Source: Clostridium sp. MD294
Lineage (GTDB): Bacteria > Bacillota > Clostridia > Lachnospirales > Anaerotignaceae
Reading direction: 5' to 3'
DNA: 64,000 bases
Assembly (NCBI RefSeq): GCF_000364165.2
Contig: NZ_CP097810.1
Span: forward strand, 62,001-126,000
The notes beneath the pieces are model-generated. The model was not told where the DNA came from. It ran no database searches and was given only the letters and a program-made list of their open reading frames with translations. Below are positions 44,478 to 53,492 of this stretch, in pieces (the stretch's first letter is position 1; every line of letters starts with the position of its first letter). Both the position numbers and the translations under genes were made by a program.

Positions 44478-44981
44478 TTATCTTCCTAAACGTAATTCTT
44501 GTATGTTTTCAGACAATACTGACAGTGTATCACCAAAGTATTGGTCTGTTTTCATACTTTCATCATACACTACATTTTTAAGTTCTCTTAATCTCTCCTG
44601 TGCTGTACCAAGCACTTCTTCTGCATATTCCATAGCACCAATACGCAGTTCTTTTGATGTCTTTTTCGCATTGTCTACAATCTCCGCTGCTTGCTCATAT
44701 GCCAATTTTGTGACCTCATTTTCATCTACCATACGTTTGACACGTTCTTCTGCATTTTTTACAATTTCATCTGCTTCTTTTTGAGCATCAATTAGTATCT
44801 TATTTCTTTCTTCAATCACCCATTTTGATTGCTTTAATTCGTTAGGAAGTTTCATACGAATTTCTGTAATAATCTCATACAGTTCTTCTTTGTCAACAGA
44901 TACTCTATTACTAAAGGGTACTGCACGGCTATTATCTAATGTTTCTTCCAATTCGTTTAACAAATCTAAAACTGTTTCCAT
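44478..44981 (-). CDS. Coiled-coil protein, DivIVA/ATPase-stalk-like, unknown role
   Basis: A 167-residue, highly charged, mainly helical protein: ERNKILIDAQKEADEIVKNA and EQAAEIVDNAKKTSKELR are heptad-like stretches similar to those in DivIVA-type and F-ATPase b-like proteins of Clostridia. No catalytic motif is seen. It probably acts as a scaffold in division or sporulation, but this is inference. ATG at 44981 follows GAGG at 9 bases; the upstream GTG is inside that SD. It follows coaD closely. Confidence 0.75.
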   Translation of the reverse strand: METVLDLLNELEETLDNSRAVPFSNRVSVDKEELYEIITEIRMKLPNELKQSKWVIEERNKILIDAQKEADEIVKNAEERVKRMVDENEVTKLAYEQAAEIVDNAKKTSKELRIGAMEYAEEVLGTAQERLRELKNVVYDESMKTDQYFGDTLSVLSENIQELRLGR

Positions 44982-44992
44982 ATTGCATTCCC

Positions 44993-45472
44993 TCACTTCT
45001 TATATTTTTCTGCTATAAACTTCCTGATTTCTTTTGGCACCATAAAATCAATATTTCCTCCAAACACTGCAACTTCTTTTACATTTGTAGAACTCAATGC
45101 CAAATGTTCCTCATCTGCTGCTAAAAAAATTGTTTCGATTGCTCCATACAATTTTCTGTTAATCAAATACATTTGAAATTCGGCTGCAAAATCTATACTA
45201 TTACGCAATCCCCTAATGGCAACTGTTGCTCCAATTTCTTTCGCAAAATCTACAAAAAGCCCTTGAAAAGACGCAATTTCTACATTTTTAATCTCTTTTG
45301 TAACCAATTCTAAATGATGTTTTCTCTCTTGTACTGTAAATAGTGCCTTTTTATTGGGGTTTTCCAATATCGCTACTACTAAATGGTCTGTAATCTCTGC
45401 TGCCCTTTTTATAATGTCAAGGTGTCCTAATGTAACAGGGTCAAAACTCCCTGCATAAATTGCTTTTATCAT
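44993..45472 (-). CDS. coaD: Phosphopantetheine adenylyltransferase
   Basis: 159 residues with the nucleotidyltransferase motif GSFDPVTLGHLDII and the C-terminal SSTNVKEVA (usually SSTxVRE), plus RGLRNSIDFAAE. It makes dephospho-CoA in coenzyme A synthesis. Its ATG overlaps the rsmD stop (ATGA), as in many Firmicutes. Confidence 0.96.
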   Translation of the reverse strand: MIKAIYAGSFDPVTLGHLDIIKRAAEITDHLVVAILENPNKKALFTVQERKHHLELVTKEIKNVEIASFQGLFVDFAKEIGATVAIRGLRNSIDFAAEFQMYLINRKLYGAIETIFLAADEEHLALSSTNVKEVAVFGGNIDFMVPKEIRKFIAEKYKK

Positions 45473-46029
45473 ACTTCTTTTTCCTCCAACGCCAGAAATG
45501 TCATCACTGTCGTTTTATAGTTCTTTTCTTTTACCATATTTAAACCACAAATTTCTTTTCTCTGTATTTGTGCACTTCTTTCCCATATAATATAGCCTTG
45601 CTGTTTCAACAATCCATATTCCACAATTTTACTACAAACCTCTTCTGCCAATACTGACTGATAAGGCGGGTCTAAAAATATAATGTCAAACTTTTTCTGC
45701 TGTAGTTTCAATAAAGAAAGTGCTTCTTCTACATCTTTTTGCAACAAAACAGCATATTGTTGTAATTTTGTATGTTCTAAATTCTCTATTATTATTTCAC
45801 AGGCTTTTTTTGACTTCTCTACAAAAATACATTGCTGTGCCCCTCTACTAAGTGCCTCAATACCTATTGCACCACTACCTGAAAACAAATCTAAAAATTG
45901 ACACTGAGGCAAATCAAATGCAATCATATTAAATAATGTTTCTTTAATACGGTCTGTTGTAGGTCTTGTCTGAAAACCTTCTATTGTTTTTAATTTATGT
46001 CCTTTTGCCTTTCCTGAAATGACACGCAT
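45469..46029 (-). CDS. rsmD: 16S rRNA (guanine966-N2)-methyltransferase
   Basis: 186 residues. MRVISGKAKGHKLKT, the TRPTTDRIKETLFNM loop, LDLFSGSGAIGIEALSRGA (AdoMet site) and the catalytic DPPY (IFLDPPYQS) identify RsmD. It methylates G966 of 16S rRNA. AAGGTG precedes the ATG; coaD overlaps its stop. Confidence 0.95.
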   Translation of the reverse strand: MRVISGKAKGHKLKTIEGFQTRPTTDRIKETLFNMIAFDLPQCQFLDLFSGSGAIGIEALSRGAQQCIFVEKSKKACEIIIENLEHTKLQQYAVLLQKDVEEALSLLKLQQKKFDIIFLDPPYQSVLAEEVCSKIVEYGLLKQQGYIIWERSAQIQRKEICGLNMVKEKNYKTTVMTFLALEEKEV

Positions 46030-46185
46030 ATTTTGTCACACCTTTTTTTACAAAATATTTCTTATTTCGTCAAATGAACAAACTTTTTTTCTATTTTCTA
46101 CATCTTTTAGAGTATAGCAAATAATATATAAAAAAACAATAATAAATCTTTTACAAAAAACTTACTATTATGATATTTTTCCTAA

Positions 46186-48225
46186 TTATATAGACAACTG
46201 TGCATCTTTCCACAACGCTGTTACTTGTTGTTTTAGTTGTTGATGTATTTCTAACTGCAACAGTTTATCTTTTTCAAGCAATGTTTCTGCTGCTTGTTGT
46301 GCCTCTTTTAATATAGACATATCTTTATATAAATTACCGATTTTTAATTCTGGTAAACCATGTTGTTTCGTTCCAAAAAATTCTCCTGGCCCTCTTAATT
46401 TTAAATCCATTTCTGATATGACAAAGCCATCACTAGACTTTGACATCACATTCATTCTTTGTTTCGCTATTTTATTCTTTCCTTCATTTATCAGTATACA
46501 ATAAGACTTTTCGCTTCCTCGTCCTACTCTACCCCTCAACTGATGTAGTTGTGCCAATCCAAAACGTTCTGCATTTTCAATAAGCATAATTACTGCATTT
46601 GGTACATTAATGCCTACTTCAATTACTGTTGTAGAAACCAATACATCAATTTCCCCTTTTGAAAACTGTTGCATAATACTTTGCTTTTCTTTTGCTTTCA
46701 TTTTACCATGCACACAAGTTACTTTATACCCTTTTAATGTCCCTTCTTGCAATGCCTCTGTATAAGAAAGTACTGCTTGTACTTCCATTTTTTCATTTTC
46801 TTCTATCATAGGACAGATAATATAACATTGCAAACCCATATCAGCATACTTTTTTATAAAATGGTATATCCTTTCTCTATAAGCAGGTGTTACAGCAATA
46901 GTATCAATTTTTTTCCTTCCTGGAGGCAATTCGTCAATAATAGAAATATCCAAATCTCCATACAATATCAATGCTAATGTTCTAGGTATCGGTGTCGCTG
47001 TCATAACAAGTACATGAGGATTGTTTCCTTTTTCAGACAATGCACTTCTTTGCCTTACACCAAAACGATGTTGTTCATCTGTTATAACCAATCCTAATTT
47101 ATAAAATATTACACTTTTTTGTATAACAGCGTGTGTACCTAATATCATTTGTGCTTCGCCTGTAGAAATTTGTTCTAATATTATCTTTTTTTGTTTCGCT
47201 GTCAAAGAACCTGACAACAATACTGTTTTTATACCCAAATGCTCAAATATTTCACAAAAAGATTGATAATGTTGTTCCGCTAAAACTTCTGTAGGCACCA
47301 TCAACGCCACTTGATAGCCATTTTGTATTATCCAATATGCTGCTGTCATAGCTATAGCAGTTTTACCACTTCCTACATCTCCCTGTACAAGTCTATTCAT
47401 TACTTTTCCTTTTATCATATCTTTTTTGATTTCTTCTAATACTTTTTTTTGTGCATTGGTCATAGTAAAGGGCAGCATATTTTCAAATTCTTCTACAGCA
47501 TATTCTTTTTGTAATACAATACCTTTTTTTCCTTCCTGCAATGTTTGTTTCATCAAAAGCAACCCCAACTGCAACAAAAAAAATTCTTCAAATACAAGTC
47601 TTCTTTTTGCTTGAAAAAACCTCTCTTGTGTTTGAGGAAAATGTATATTCTCTATTGCAAAATTACACTCACAAAGCAAATATTCTTTCCTTATCCAATA
47701 AGGCAAGCATTCCTGTAACTGTCCTTTCAACTGCTCCAGCACTTCCCCTATTAGCTTTCTCCATATTTTTTGTGACAAGCCATTTACAGAAGGGTATATT
47801 GGTACAATTTTATCTATAGCAATTTCTGCTTTTTCATATTCTGGAGAAGCTACTTCTAATTTACCATATTTTTTTTGCAATTTGCCCGTAAACAAATATT
47901 GTGTTTTTTCATCAAACGCTTTTTTCATATATATCTGATTATACCAAACAGCAAAAACACTCCCTGTTTCATCATACAATTTTAAACGAGTAAATGTAAT
48001 ATTTTTGACACGTATACTTTCCCCTTGTCCCTTTACACAAGCAATAAATGTATTTTCTTCATTTAATACCAAATCTTTTATTTTACACACATTACTTCTA
48101 TCATTATATTCTCTTGGAAAATGTGTCAATAAATCTTTTGTGGTATAAATACCAATACGATTTAATTTTTTTGCTCTCTGCTCTCCTATATTGGGTAGCT
48201 CTGAAACAGTACAGTTCAAATCCAT
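46186..48225 (-). CDS. recG: ATP-dependent DNA helicase RecG
   Basis: 679 residues: wedge domain at the N-terminus (LPNIGEQRAKKLNRIGI), Walker A GDVGSGKTAIAM, DEQHRFGVRQR, TATPIPRTLAL, VSTTVIEVGINVPNA and the C-terminal RGPGEFFGTKQHGLPEL. RecG remodels stalled forks and Holliday junctions. GGAG lies before the ATG. It follows fakA on the same strand, as in Bacillus, with about 80 bp between. Confidence 0.97.
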   Translation of the reverse strand: MDLNCTVSELPNIGEQRAKKLNRIGIYTTKDLLTHFPREYNDRSNVCKIKDLVLNEENTFIACVKGQGESIRVKNITFTRLKLYDETGSVFAVWYNQIYMKKAFDEKTQYLFTGKLQKKYGKLEVASPEYEKAEIAIDKIVPIYPSVNGLSQKIWRKLIGEVLEQLKGQLQECLPYWIRKEYLLCECNFAIENIHFPQTQERFFQAKRRLVFEEFFLLQLGLLLMKQTLQEGKKGIVLQKEYAVEEFENMLPFTMTNAQKKVLEEIKKDMIKGKVMNRLVQGDVGSGKTAIAMTAAYWIIQNGYQVALMVPTEVLAEQHYQSFCEIFEHLGIKTVLLSGSLTAKQKKIILEQISTGEAQMILGTHAVIQKSVIFYKLGLVITDEQHRFGVRQRSALSEKGNNPHVLVMTATPIPRTLALILYGDLDISIIDELPPGRKKIDTIAVTPAYRERIYHFIKKYADMGLQCYIICPMIEENEKMEVQAVLSYTEALQEGTLKGYKVTCVHGKMKAKEKQSIMQQFSKGEIDVLVSTTVIEVGINVPNAVIMLIENAERFGLAQLHQLRGRVGRGSEKSYCILINEGKNKIAKQRMNVMSKSSDGFVISEMDLKLRGPGEFFGTKQHGLPELKIGNLYKDMSILKEAQQAAETLLEKDKLLQLEIHQQLKQQVTALWKDAQLSI

Positions 48226-48304
48226 ATTTTTACACTCCTATAAAAAAACGTCATAAAAAAACGTAATCGTTCTTTCATAACGCTCTTTTATTATTCTACA
48301 AATT

Positions 48305-49963
48305 TTATTCTACAGAAATAATATAATAATATAATGGTTGTCCTCCTCTTTGCAATTCTACATCACAATTTGGAAAATTCTTTTCTGCATATTTTTTTAC
48401 ATTTTCTGCTTCTTTTTGTGTCACATCTTCTCCATAATAAATACTAATCATTTCTGATTGTTCTGTTACTACTTTTTCAAGCAAATCTTTTGCACCTTTT
48501 TCAGCACTTTTTGATATGATAGCAATGCTATCTTCCTGCATACCTATGATATCTCCTTCTTGTATTTGTTTTCCATCAAATACGGTTTCTCTTACTGCAT
48601 ATGTGACACTTGCCGATGAAACAGTTTCCATACTTTCTATCATAGTTTGCTGCATTTGCTGCACATCTTGTTCCATTACATTCAACATTGCTGCAATACC
48701 TTGAGGTACTGTTTTAGAAGGTATTACTATAATCGTTTTATCCTTCACTAATTTCGCTGCTTGTTCTCCTGCCAATATAATATTTTTATTATTAGGTAAT
48801 ACAAAAACTGTTTTTGCATTTACTTTTTCTACAGCATTTAATATATCTTCTGTACTAGGGTTCATCGTTTGTCCCCCTTGTATCACTTCATCTACACCTA
48901 AATTTTTAAATATTTTATTTAAACCATCTCCTGGAGAAACTGCAACAAATCCAATTTCTTTTTGTTCTAATGTTTTTTGTTCTATTTGTTCTGTTTTATA
49001 TTTTTGAGAAGAAGAAAAATCAATGCGATTAGTATGTTGTTGCCTCATATTATCAATTTTTAATCCACTTAATTGTCCTATTAACAACGCTTTTTCTAAT
49101 GCAAGTCCAGGGTGGTCTGTATGCACGTGTATTTTAATTAATTCCTCATCGCTTACACAAACAATAGAGTCCCCTATTGTAGCAAGATATGTTTTCAAAT
49201 TTTGTACTACTTTTTCTTCCACATTATTTACTAATATAAAAAATTCTGTACAATATCCAAATGTAATACTAACATTTTCTACAGAAGCCAATGCTTCAAA
49301 ATTTTCTGATTGATTTTGTGAAGGTTCTGCTATTTTTAGCACTTCTATACTATTCCTACTTTCAAAAGCTCCCTCTAGCAAATAAAGTAAGCCTTTTCCA
49401 CCTGCATCTACAACACCTGCTTGTTTTAATACAGGCAACATTTCTGTTGTTTGCAAAAGCATAGCATTTCCATCTTCTATTATTTTTTGAAAAAATACAT
49501 CAATATCCTGTGTTGTTTCTGCTATTTTAGAAGCACTATCTGCACAAGCTTTTGCTACCGTCAATATCGTACCCTCTTTTGGCTTCATAACTGCCTTATA
49601 TGCCGTTTTTACTGCCTGTTGGAGTGCTTGTGCTAATTCTTTTGTATCAGCTTCCTCTAAGTCCTGTAAGCCTTTTGAAAAGCCTCTCAATATTTGAGAA
49701 GTAATTACTCCAGAATTTCCCCTTGCTCCACGCAATGCACCATTTGATATAGCTTTTGCTACTTCGCTTATAGAAAGAGAATTTATTTTTTCTGCCTCTT
49801 TTGCTGCTGCCAGTGCCGTTAATGACATATTTGTACCTGTGTCACCATCTGGTACAGGAAATACATTGAGTGCATCTACAATATGTTTTTTTTCATTTAG
49901 ACGGTTTGCTCCTGCAATCATCATTTTTTTCAGTATCAAACCATTTAATTTTGTTAATGCCAC
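48305..49963 (-). CDS. fakA: Fatty acid kinase ATP-binding subunit (DAK-like, YloV family)
   Basis: 552 residues. The N-terminal DhaL/DAK2 domain has DALNVFPVPDGDTGTNMS, GARGNSGVI and VDAGGKGLLYLLEG; the C-terminal EDD-like half binds the FakB partner. FakA phosphorylates exogenous fatty acids on FakB, giving acyl-phosphate for PlsX/PlsY. FakB (DegV family) is not in this window. AGGAGG lies 9 bases before the GTG at 49963, which is preferred to a TTG within the SD. It directly follows the asp23 gene. Confidence 0.93.
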   Translation of the reverse strand: MALTKLNGLILKKMMIAGANRLNEKKHIVDALNVFPVPDGDTGTNMSLTALAAAKEAEKINSLSISEVAKAISNGALRGARGNSGVITSQILRGFSKGLQDLEEADTKELAQALQQAVKTAYKAVMKPKEGTILTVAKACADSASKIAETTQDIDVFFQKIIEDGNAMLLQTTEMLPVLKQAGVVDAGGKGLLYLLEGAFESRNSIEVLKIAEPSQNQSENFEALASVENVSITFGYCTEFFILVNNVEEKVVQNLKTYLATIGDSIVCVSDEELIKIHVHTDHPGLALEKALLIGQLSGLKIDNMRQQHTNRIDFSSSQKYKTEQIEQKTLEQKEIGFVAVSPGDGLNKIFKNLGVDEVIQGGQTMNPSTEDILNAVEKVNAKTVFVLPNNKNIILAGEQAAKLVKDKTIIVIPSKTVPQGIAAMLNVMEQDVQQMQQTMIESMETVSSASVTYAVRETVFDGKQIQEGDIIGMQEDSIAIISKSAEKGAKDLLEKVVTEQSEMISIYYGEDVTQKEAENVKKYAEKNFPNCDVELQRGGQPLYYYIISVE

Positions 49964-49981
49964 TTTGTTTTTCCTCCTCAA

Positions 49982-50338
49982 TTAGTTATCTACACGAACG
50001 CCATCTACAAAAATATTAATACCCTCTACCTGCAATCCAGCATATTCTTCTACTTTATATTTTACAGTGCTAATAATATTATTTGCAATAACAGAAATAT
50101 TTGTTCCATATTCTACTATAATATGAAATTCTAAATTGATTTTATTTTCATTAATTGTCATTTTAATTCCTTTTGTCAAACTTTCCAATTTTAAAAGCTG
50201 TACTAGTCCATCTTTTACATTTTTTGCTGCCATGCCTACAATGCCATAACAATCCAAAGCTGCATAACCTGCAATTCTTGCAATTACTTCATAATCTATT
50301 GTAATAACGCCATATTCGTTTTCTAATTTTGCCGTCAT
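49982..50338 (-). CDS. Asp23/Gls24 family envelope stress protein (YloU)
   Basis: 118 residues with the family pattern EYGVITIDYEVIARIAGYAAL and a hydrophobic beta-rich core (NLEFHIIVEYG), ending AGLQVEGINIFVDGVRV. Asp23-like proteins accumulate at the membrane under stress. The yloU-yloV (asp23-fakA) pair is conserved in Firmicutes. GGGAGG precedes the ATG. It diverges from rpmB. Confidence 0.92.
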   Translation of the reverse strand: MTAKLENEYGVITIDYEVIARIAGYAALDCYGIVGMAAKNVKDGLVQLLKLESLTKGIKMTINENKINLEFHIIVEYGTNISVIANNIISTVKYKVEEYAGLQVEGINIFVDGVRVDN

Positions 50339-50598
50339 AATGTTTCAACCTCCCAAAAATAGTCTTATATTATGATTTTGTTTCAGTATACCATTAAACA
50401 CTACTTTTTTAAATGGAAAATATAAAAAAACTTTATTAACAATAACATATTTTCATTTTTTTGACAATACCAACCATTTATCCATTTATTTTATCAGAAA
50501 TAATATAGTAAAAAACAAAATACTGTATTGCAAAAAATATTGTTTTCTGATAAAATACTTTTGTTGTGTCACATAAGCAAGCAAGGAGGTGCTTTATA

Positions 50599-50799
50599 AT
50601 GGCTAAATGTGAGATTTGTGAAAAAGGTCAAATGAAAGGCCACAGAATTAGTATTAACCGTAGTCAGGTTAGTAGACGTGCAAACAGAAAATGGAAACCT
50701 AATGTAAAAAAGGTAAAAATCATTGATAGCGGAACAGTAAAATCAATTTACATCTGCACAAGATGTTTACGTTCCAATAAAGTAACACGTGCAATATAA
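50599..50799 (+). CDS. rpmB: 50S ribosomal protein L28
   Basis: 66 residues beginning MAKCEICEKGQMKGHRIS, with CEIC and CTRC pairs that make a zinc site (C+ form). RRANRKWKPNVKKV is the typical core. AGGAGG precedes the ATG at 50599. As in Bacillus it diverges from asp23-fakA. Confidence 0.97.
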   Translation: MAKCEICEKGQMKGHRISINRSQVSRRANRKWKPNVKKVKIIDSGTVKSIYICTRCLRSNKVTRAI

Positions 50800-50801
50800 T
50801 A

Positions 50802-50840
50802 AATAATACCCACTAAAATAATAGTGGGTATTATTTTTTT
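50802..50840 (+). terminator. rpmB terminator
   Basis: AATAATACCCACTA and TAGTGGGTATTATT make a perfect 14-bp stem with an AAATAA loop and T run. Confidence 0.88.
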
Positions 50841-50848
50841 ATATTTCT

Positions 50849-51013
50849 TTAACAATCAGAAAATAATAAAAATCCTCCTGTTGCTACTAATATTACTGCT
50901 ACTATAAATCCCCACCAAGGTATAATTAACACAACTAACATACCGCACCCGCCAGAAAACAATGCTAAACCTAACAGACGCTTTTGAGGCACACCACCAA
51001 ACCGTCTGCCCAT
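50849..51013 (-). CDS. Conserved-looking 54-residue membrane protein in the spoVM position
   Basis: GAGG lies 9 bases before the ATG. The product starts with a basic segment (MGRRFGGVPQKRL), then a Gly/Leu stretch, PWW and a hydrophobic helix (GFIVAVILVATGGFLLF). It is encoded between rpmB and thiN, the place spoVM holds in Bacillus, but the sequence is not SpoVM (26 residues). It has clear coding form (RBS, terminator on either side). I recognise no family. A role in spore coat or membrane assembly is a positional guess. Confidence 0.65.
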   Translation of the reverse strand: MGRRFGGVPQKRLLGLALFSGGCGMLVVLIIPWWGFIVAVILVATGGFLLFSDC

Positions 51014-51090
51014 ACATAGCCACCTCATTTTTTTTATTTTATTATTATATTATACTCCCTATTCATAAATTTATATTACAAAATAAATAT

Positions 51091-51131
51091 AAAAAAAGCT
51101 CTGCTCATTTTATTTTTAGCAGAACTTTTTT
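51091..51131. terminator. thiN terminator
   Basis: AAAAAAGCTCTGCT and AGCAGAACTTTTTT arms with one internal mismatch; T-rich on both strands. Confidence 0.8.
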
Positions 51132-51139
51132 ATTTTTTA

Positions 51140-51778
51140 TCAGTCTTTTGATTGTATTACAAACAAATATCCTGTTTTAATAGAAATTTTACATTGTTTC
51201 TGTAGCATAACATTACTTACTGCTACAATGTCATCATCTATTGTTAAAGTATGGTTTGTTAATGGATAGGCAAATCCTTCTAATGTAATTCCTGTTACTT
51301 CCATAGAAAGCGGAATAGTAGAAACCAAATCGCCTTTTTCTCCTTCTATCACAATACTACTATCAATCAATTCTACACAATTTTTTTCATCAACAAGTCT
51401 TGCTCTTACTCTCTTTTTTAAAACTCTTAAAAGTAAATGTGCATTTGCTAATGTATGGTCAAATCGGCTGCCTATACCTCCAAATATTACAATATCATTT
51501 GCTCCCAATTCTATAGCAAAATCTAATCCTAATTCCATATCTGTTTCATCTTTATGTGTTGGAACTGTTTTAATAGGAATATTCAAATTTTTATAATATT
51601 GTAAATCTTCTTTTTTACAAGAGTCAAAATCTCCTAATATATAGTCTGGTGTTAATGCTAATGCTCTTGTATGCCCTATACCACCATCACAACACACAAT
51701 TATATCTGTATTTTCTATATATTTTTTACAAAAGTCATATTCCTTTATTTCTGCACCTGCAAATAATATTACTTTCAT
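51140..51778 (-). CDS. thiN: Thiamine pyrophosphokinase
   Basis: 212 residues. CCDGGIGHTRALALTPDYILGDFDS and the TPTHKDETDMELGLDFA motif are characteristic of ThiN, which makes thiamine diphosphate from thiamine and ATP. Its ATG overlaps the end of rpe by four bases. The C-terminal beta region is normal. Confidence 0.95.
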   Translation of the reverse strand: MKVILFAGAEIKEYDFCKKYIENTDIIVCCDGGIGHTRALALTPDYILGDFDSCKKEDLQYYKNLNIPIKTVPTHKDETDMELGLDFAIELGANDIVIFGGIGSRFDHTLANAHLLLRVLKKRVRARLVDEKNCVELIDSSIVIEGEKGDLVSTIPLSMEVTGITLEGFAYPLTNHTLTIDDDIVAVSNVMLQKQCKISIKTGYLFVIQSKD

Positions 51779-52443
51779 TTTTGTTTCTCCTGTAATATAT
51801 TTAAAAATTCTTTTGTTCTATTCTCCACATCTTCCGTTCCAAAAACAGCAGAACCTGCTACAACAACATTTACTCCTGTATCAAGTATCTCTCTTACATT
51901 ATCTTTATTTACACCGCCATCTATTTCAATATCAAAAGAAAGATTTTTTTGCTCTCTTATTTTTACCAACTCTGTTACTTTTTTCATTTTATCTGCCATA
52001 AATTTCTGTCCACCAAATCCTGGTTCTACTGTCATAATAAGCACCATATCCACATCTTCTAAATAAGGTACAATTTCTGATACAGGTGTGTTAGGTTTTA
52101 TTGTAATGCCTGTTTTTGCTCCTAAACTTTTTATTTTGGAAAGTGTAGAAGCTACATTTTTTGTTGCCTCTACATGAAAATTAATAATGTCTGCTCCTGC
52201 TTTACGAAATGCTTCCACATAACGCTCTGGTTCTACAATCATTAAATGTACATCAAATATTAAATTCGAATTTTTTCTTATACTTTGTATCACAGGAATG
52301 CCAAATGATATATTAGGCACAAATATACCGTCCATAACATCTAAATGGATATATTCTGCACCTCCTTTTTCTATTTGTTGCAATTGTTGTCCAAGTTTTG
52401 TAAAATCTGCTGCTAATAATGATGGGGAGAGTATATTTTTCAT
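51775..52443 (-). CDS. rpe: Ribulose-phosphate 3-epimerase
   Basis: 222 residues, TIM barrel. SLLAADFTKLGQQL, HLDVMDGIFVPNISFG, HLMIVEPERYVE, MTVEPGFGGQKFM and DGGVN hold the metal and phosphate sites. It interconverts ribulose 5-phosphate and xylulose 5-phosphate. It starts 1 base after rsgA, as in Bacillus. Confidence 0.97.
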   Translation of the reverse strand: MKNILSPSLLAADFTKLGQQLQQIEKGGAEYIHLDVMDGIFVPNISFGIPVIQSIRKNSNLIFDVHLMIVEPERYVEAFRKAGADIINFHVEATKNVASTLSKIKSLGAKTGITIKPNTPVSEIVPYLEDVDMVLIMTVEPGFGGQKFMADKMKKVTELVKIREQKNLSFDIEIDGGVNKDNVREILDTGVNVVVAGSAVFGTEDVENRTKEFLNILQEKQK

Positions 52444-52444
52444 A

Positions 52445-53323
52445 TTATTTTTTCCTTTCTTTTTCCTCTAATTCTTCATAAATTGTTACATATCTGCGGT
52501 ATCTTATTTCACTAATATCTTTATTTAACTGTTTTTTTACAGCACAATCTGGTTCATGTGTATGGCTACAACTTGTATAATAGCATTTGTGTACATAATC
52601 TTGAAATTCTTTAAAATAATATTGTAGTGTTTCTGTTGTAATCCCTTCTAAATACAATGAAGTAAATCCGGGTGAGTCTACTATATAACTTTGTTGTCCT
52701 ATTTGTATTAATTCTGCATGACGTGTAGTATGACGTCCTCTTTGTATCTTTTTACTGATTTCACCTGTTTCCATTTTAGCATGAGGAAATGCTATATTGA
52801 TTAAACTAGATTTTCCCACGCCTGACGGGCCAGCAAATACAGATATTTTATTTTGAAGCGTTTGTTTTAATTCTTCTATACCAATCTCCTTTTCTGCACT
52901 GACACAAAGCACAGTATATCCTACGGCACGATACAATTCTGCTATATTTTCATATTGTTTTGTTTTATCTTTATCAATTTTATTAATACAAATTACAATA
53001 TCAAGCTTTTGTTCTTCTACTAAAAGTAAAAATCGGTCTAATAAATCTAAATTCAAATTAGGACTTTTTGCTGCAAATACAATCACTGCTTGGTCAACAT
53101 TTGCTACTCTAGGACGAATTAGTAACGTTTTTCTTTGCTGAATGACGTCCAAACTTCCCTCTTTATTTTTTTCATCTAATATAGATATTTCAACATTATC
53201 TCCTACAGTAGGTTTAATTCCCTCTTTTCGGAATATTCCTCTTGCACGACATTCATAAACACCTGTTTCTGTGTCTACATAGTAAAAACCACCAATTCCT
53301 TTTATAATTGTTCCTTTTAACAT
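52445..53323 (-). CDS. rsgA: Ribosome small-subunit-dependent GTPase A
   Basis: 292 residues. Order: OB fold (1-65), circularly permuted GTPase with NKIDK (G4), GPSGVGKSSLIN (G1), TTRHAELI (G2) and DSPGFTSL (G3), then a zinc knuckle (CYYTSCSHTHEPDC). RsgA checks 30S subunit maturation. It follows the prkC gene by about 170 bp, with a hairpin between, and starts the rsgA-rpe-thiN run. Confidence 0.96.
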   Translation of the reverse strand: MLKGTIIKGIGGFYYVDTETGVYECRARGIFRKEGIKPTVGDNVEISILDEKNKEGSLDVIQQRKTLLIRPRVANVDQAVIVFAAKSPNLNLDLLDRFLLLVEEQKLDIVICINKIDKDKTKQYENIAELYRAVGYTVLCVSAEKEIGIEELKQTLQNKISVFAGPSGVGKSSLINIAFPHAKMETGEISKKIQRGRHTTRHAELIQIGQQSYIVDSPGFTSLYLEGITTETLQYYFKEFQDYVHKCYYTSCSHTHEPDCAVKKQLNKDISEIRYRRYVTIYEELEEKERKK

Positions 53324-53445
53324 AATTCTCCTTTCTTATTCAGTCAAATAAGGCATTATTAAATTTACGCTATCAATTTATTTATAACAGACAACATTTG
53401 ACAATACATTGTTATACAATAAAAAATTATATCGCTAAACAACAT

Positions 53446-53486
53446 TAGTAAATATTTTCCGCCACTCAGGCGGAAAATTTACTAAA
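53446..53486. terminator. Strong hairpin after prkC
   Basis: TTAGTAAATATTTTCCGCC and GGCGGAAAATTTACTAA pair with one 2-base bulge. There is no T run on the minus strand, so termination is uncertain; it may stabilise the mRNA end. Confidence 0.55.
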
Positions 53487-53492
53487 AATCTA

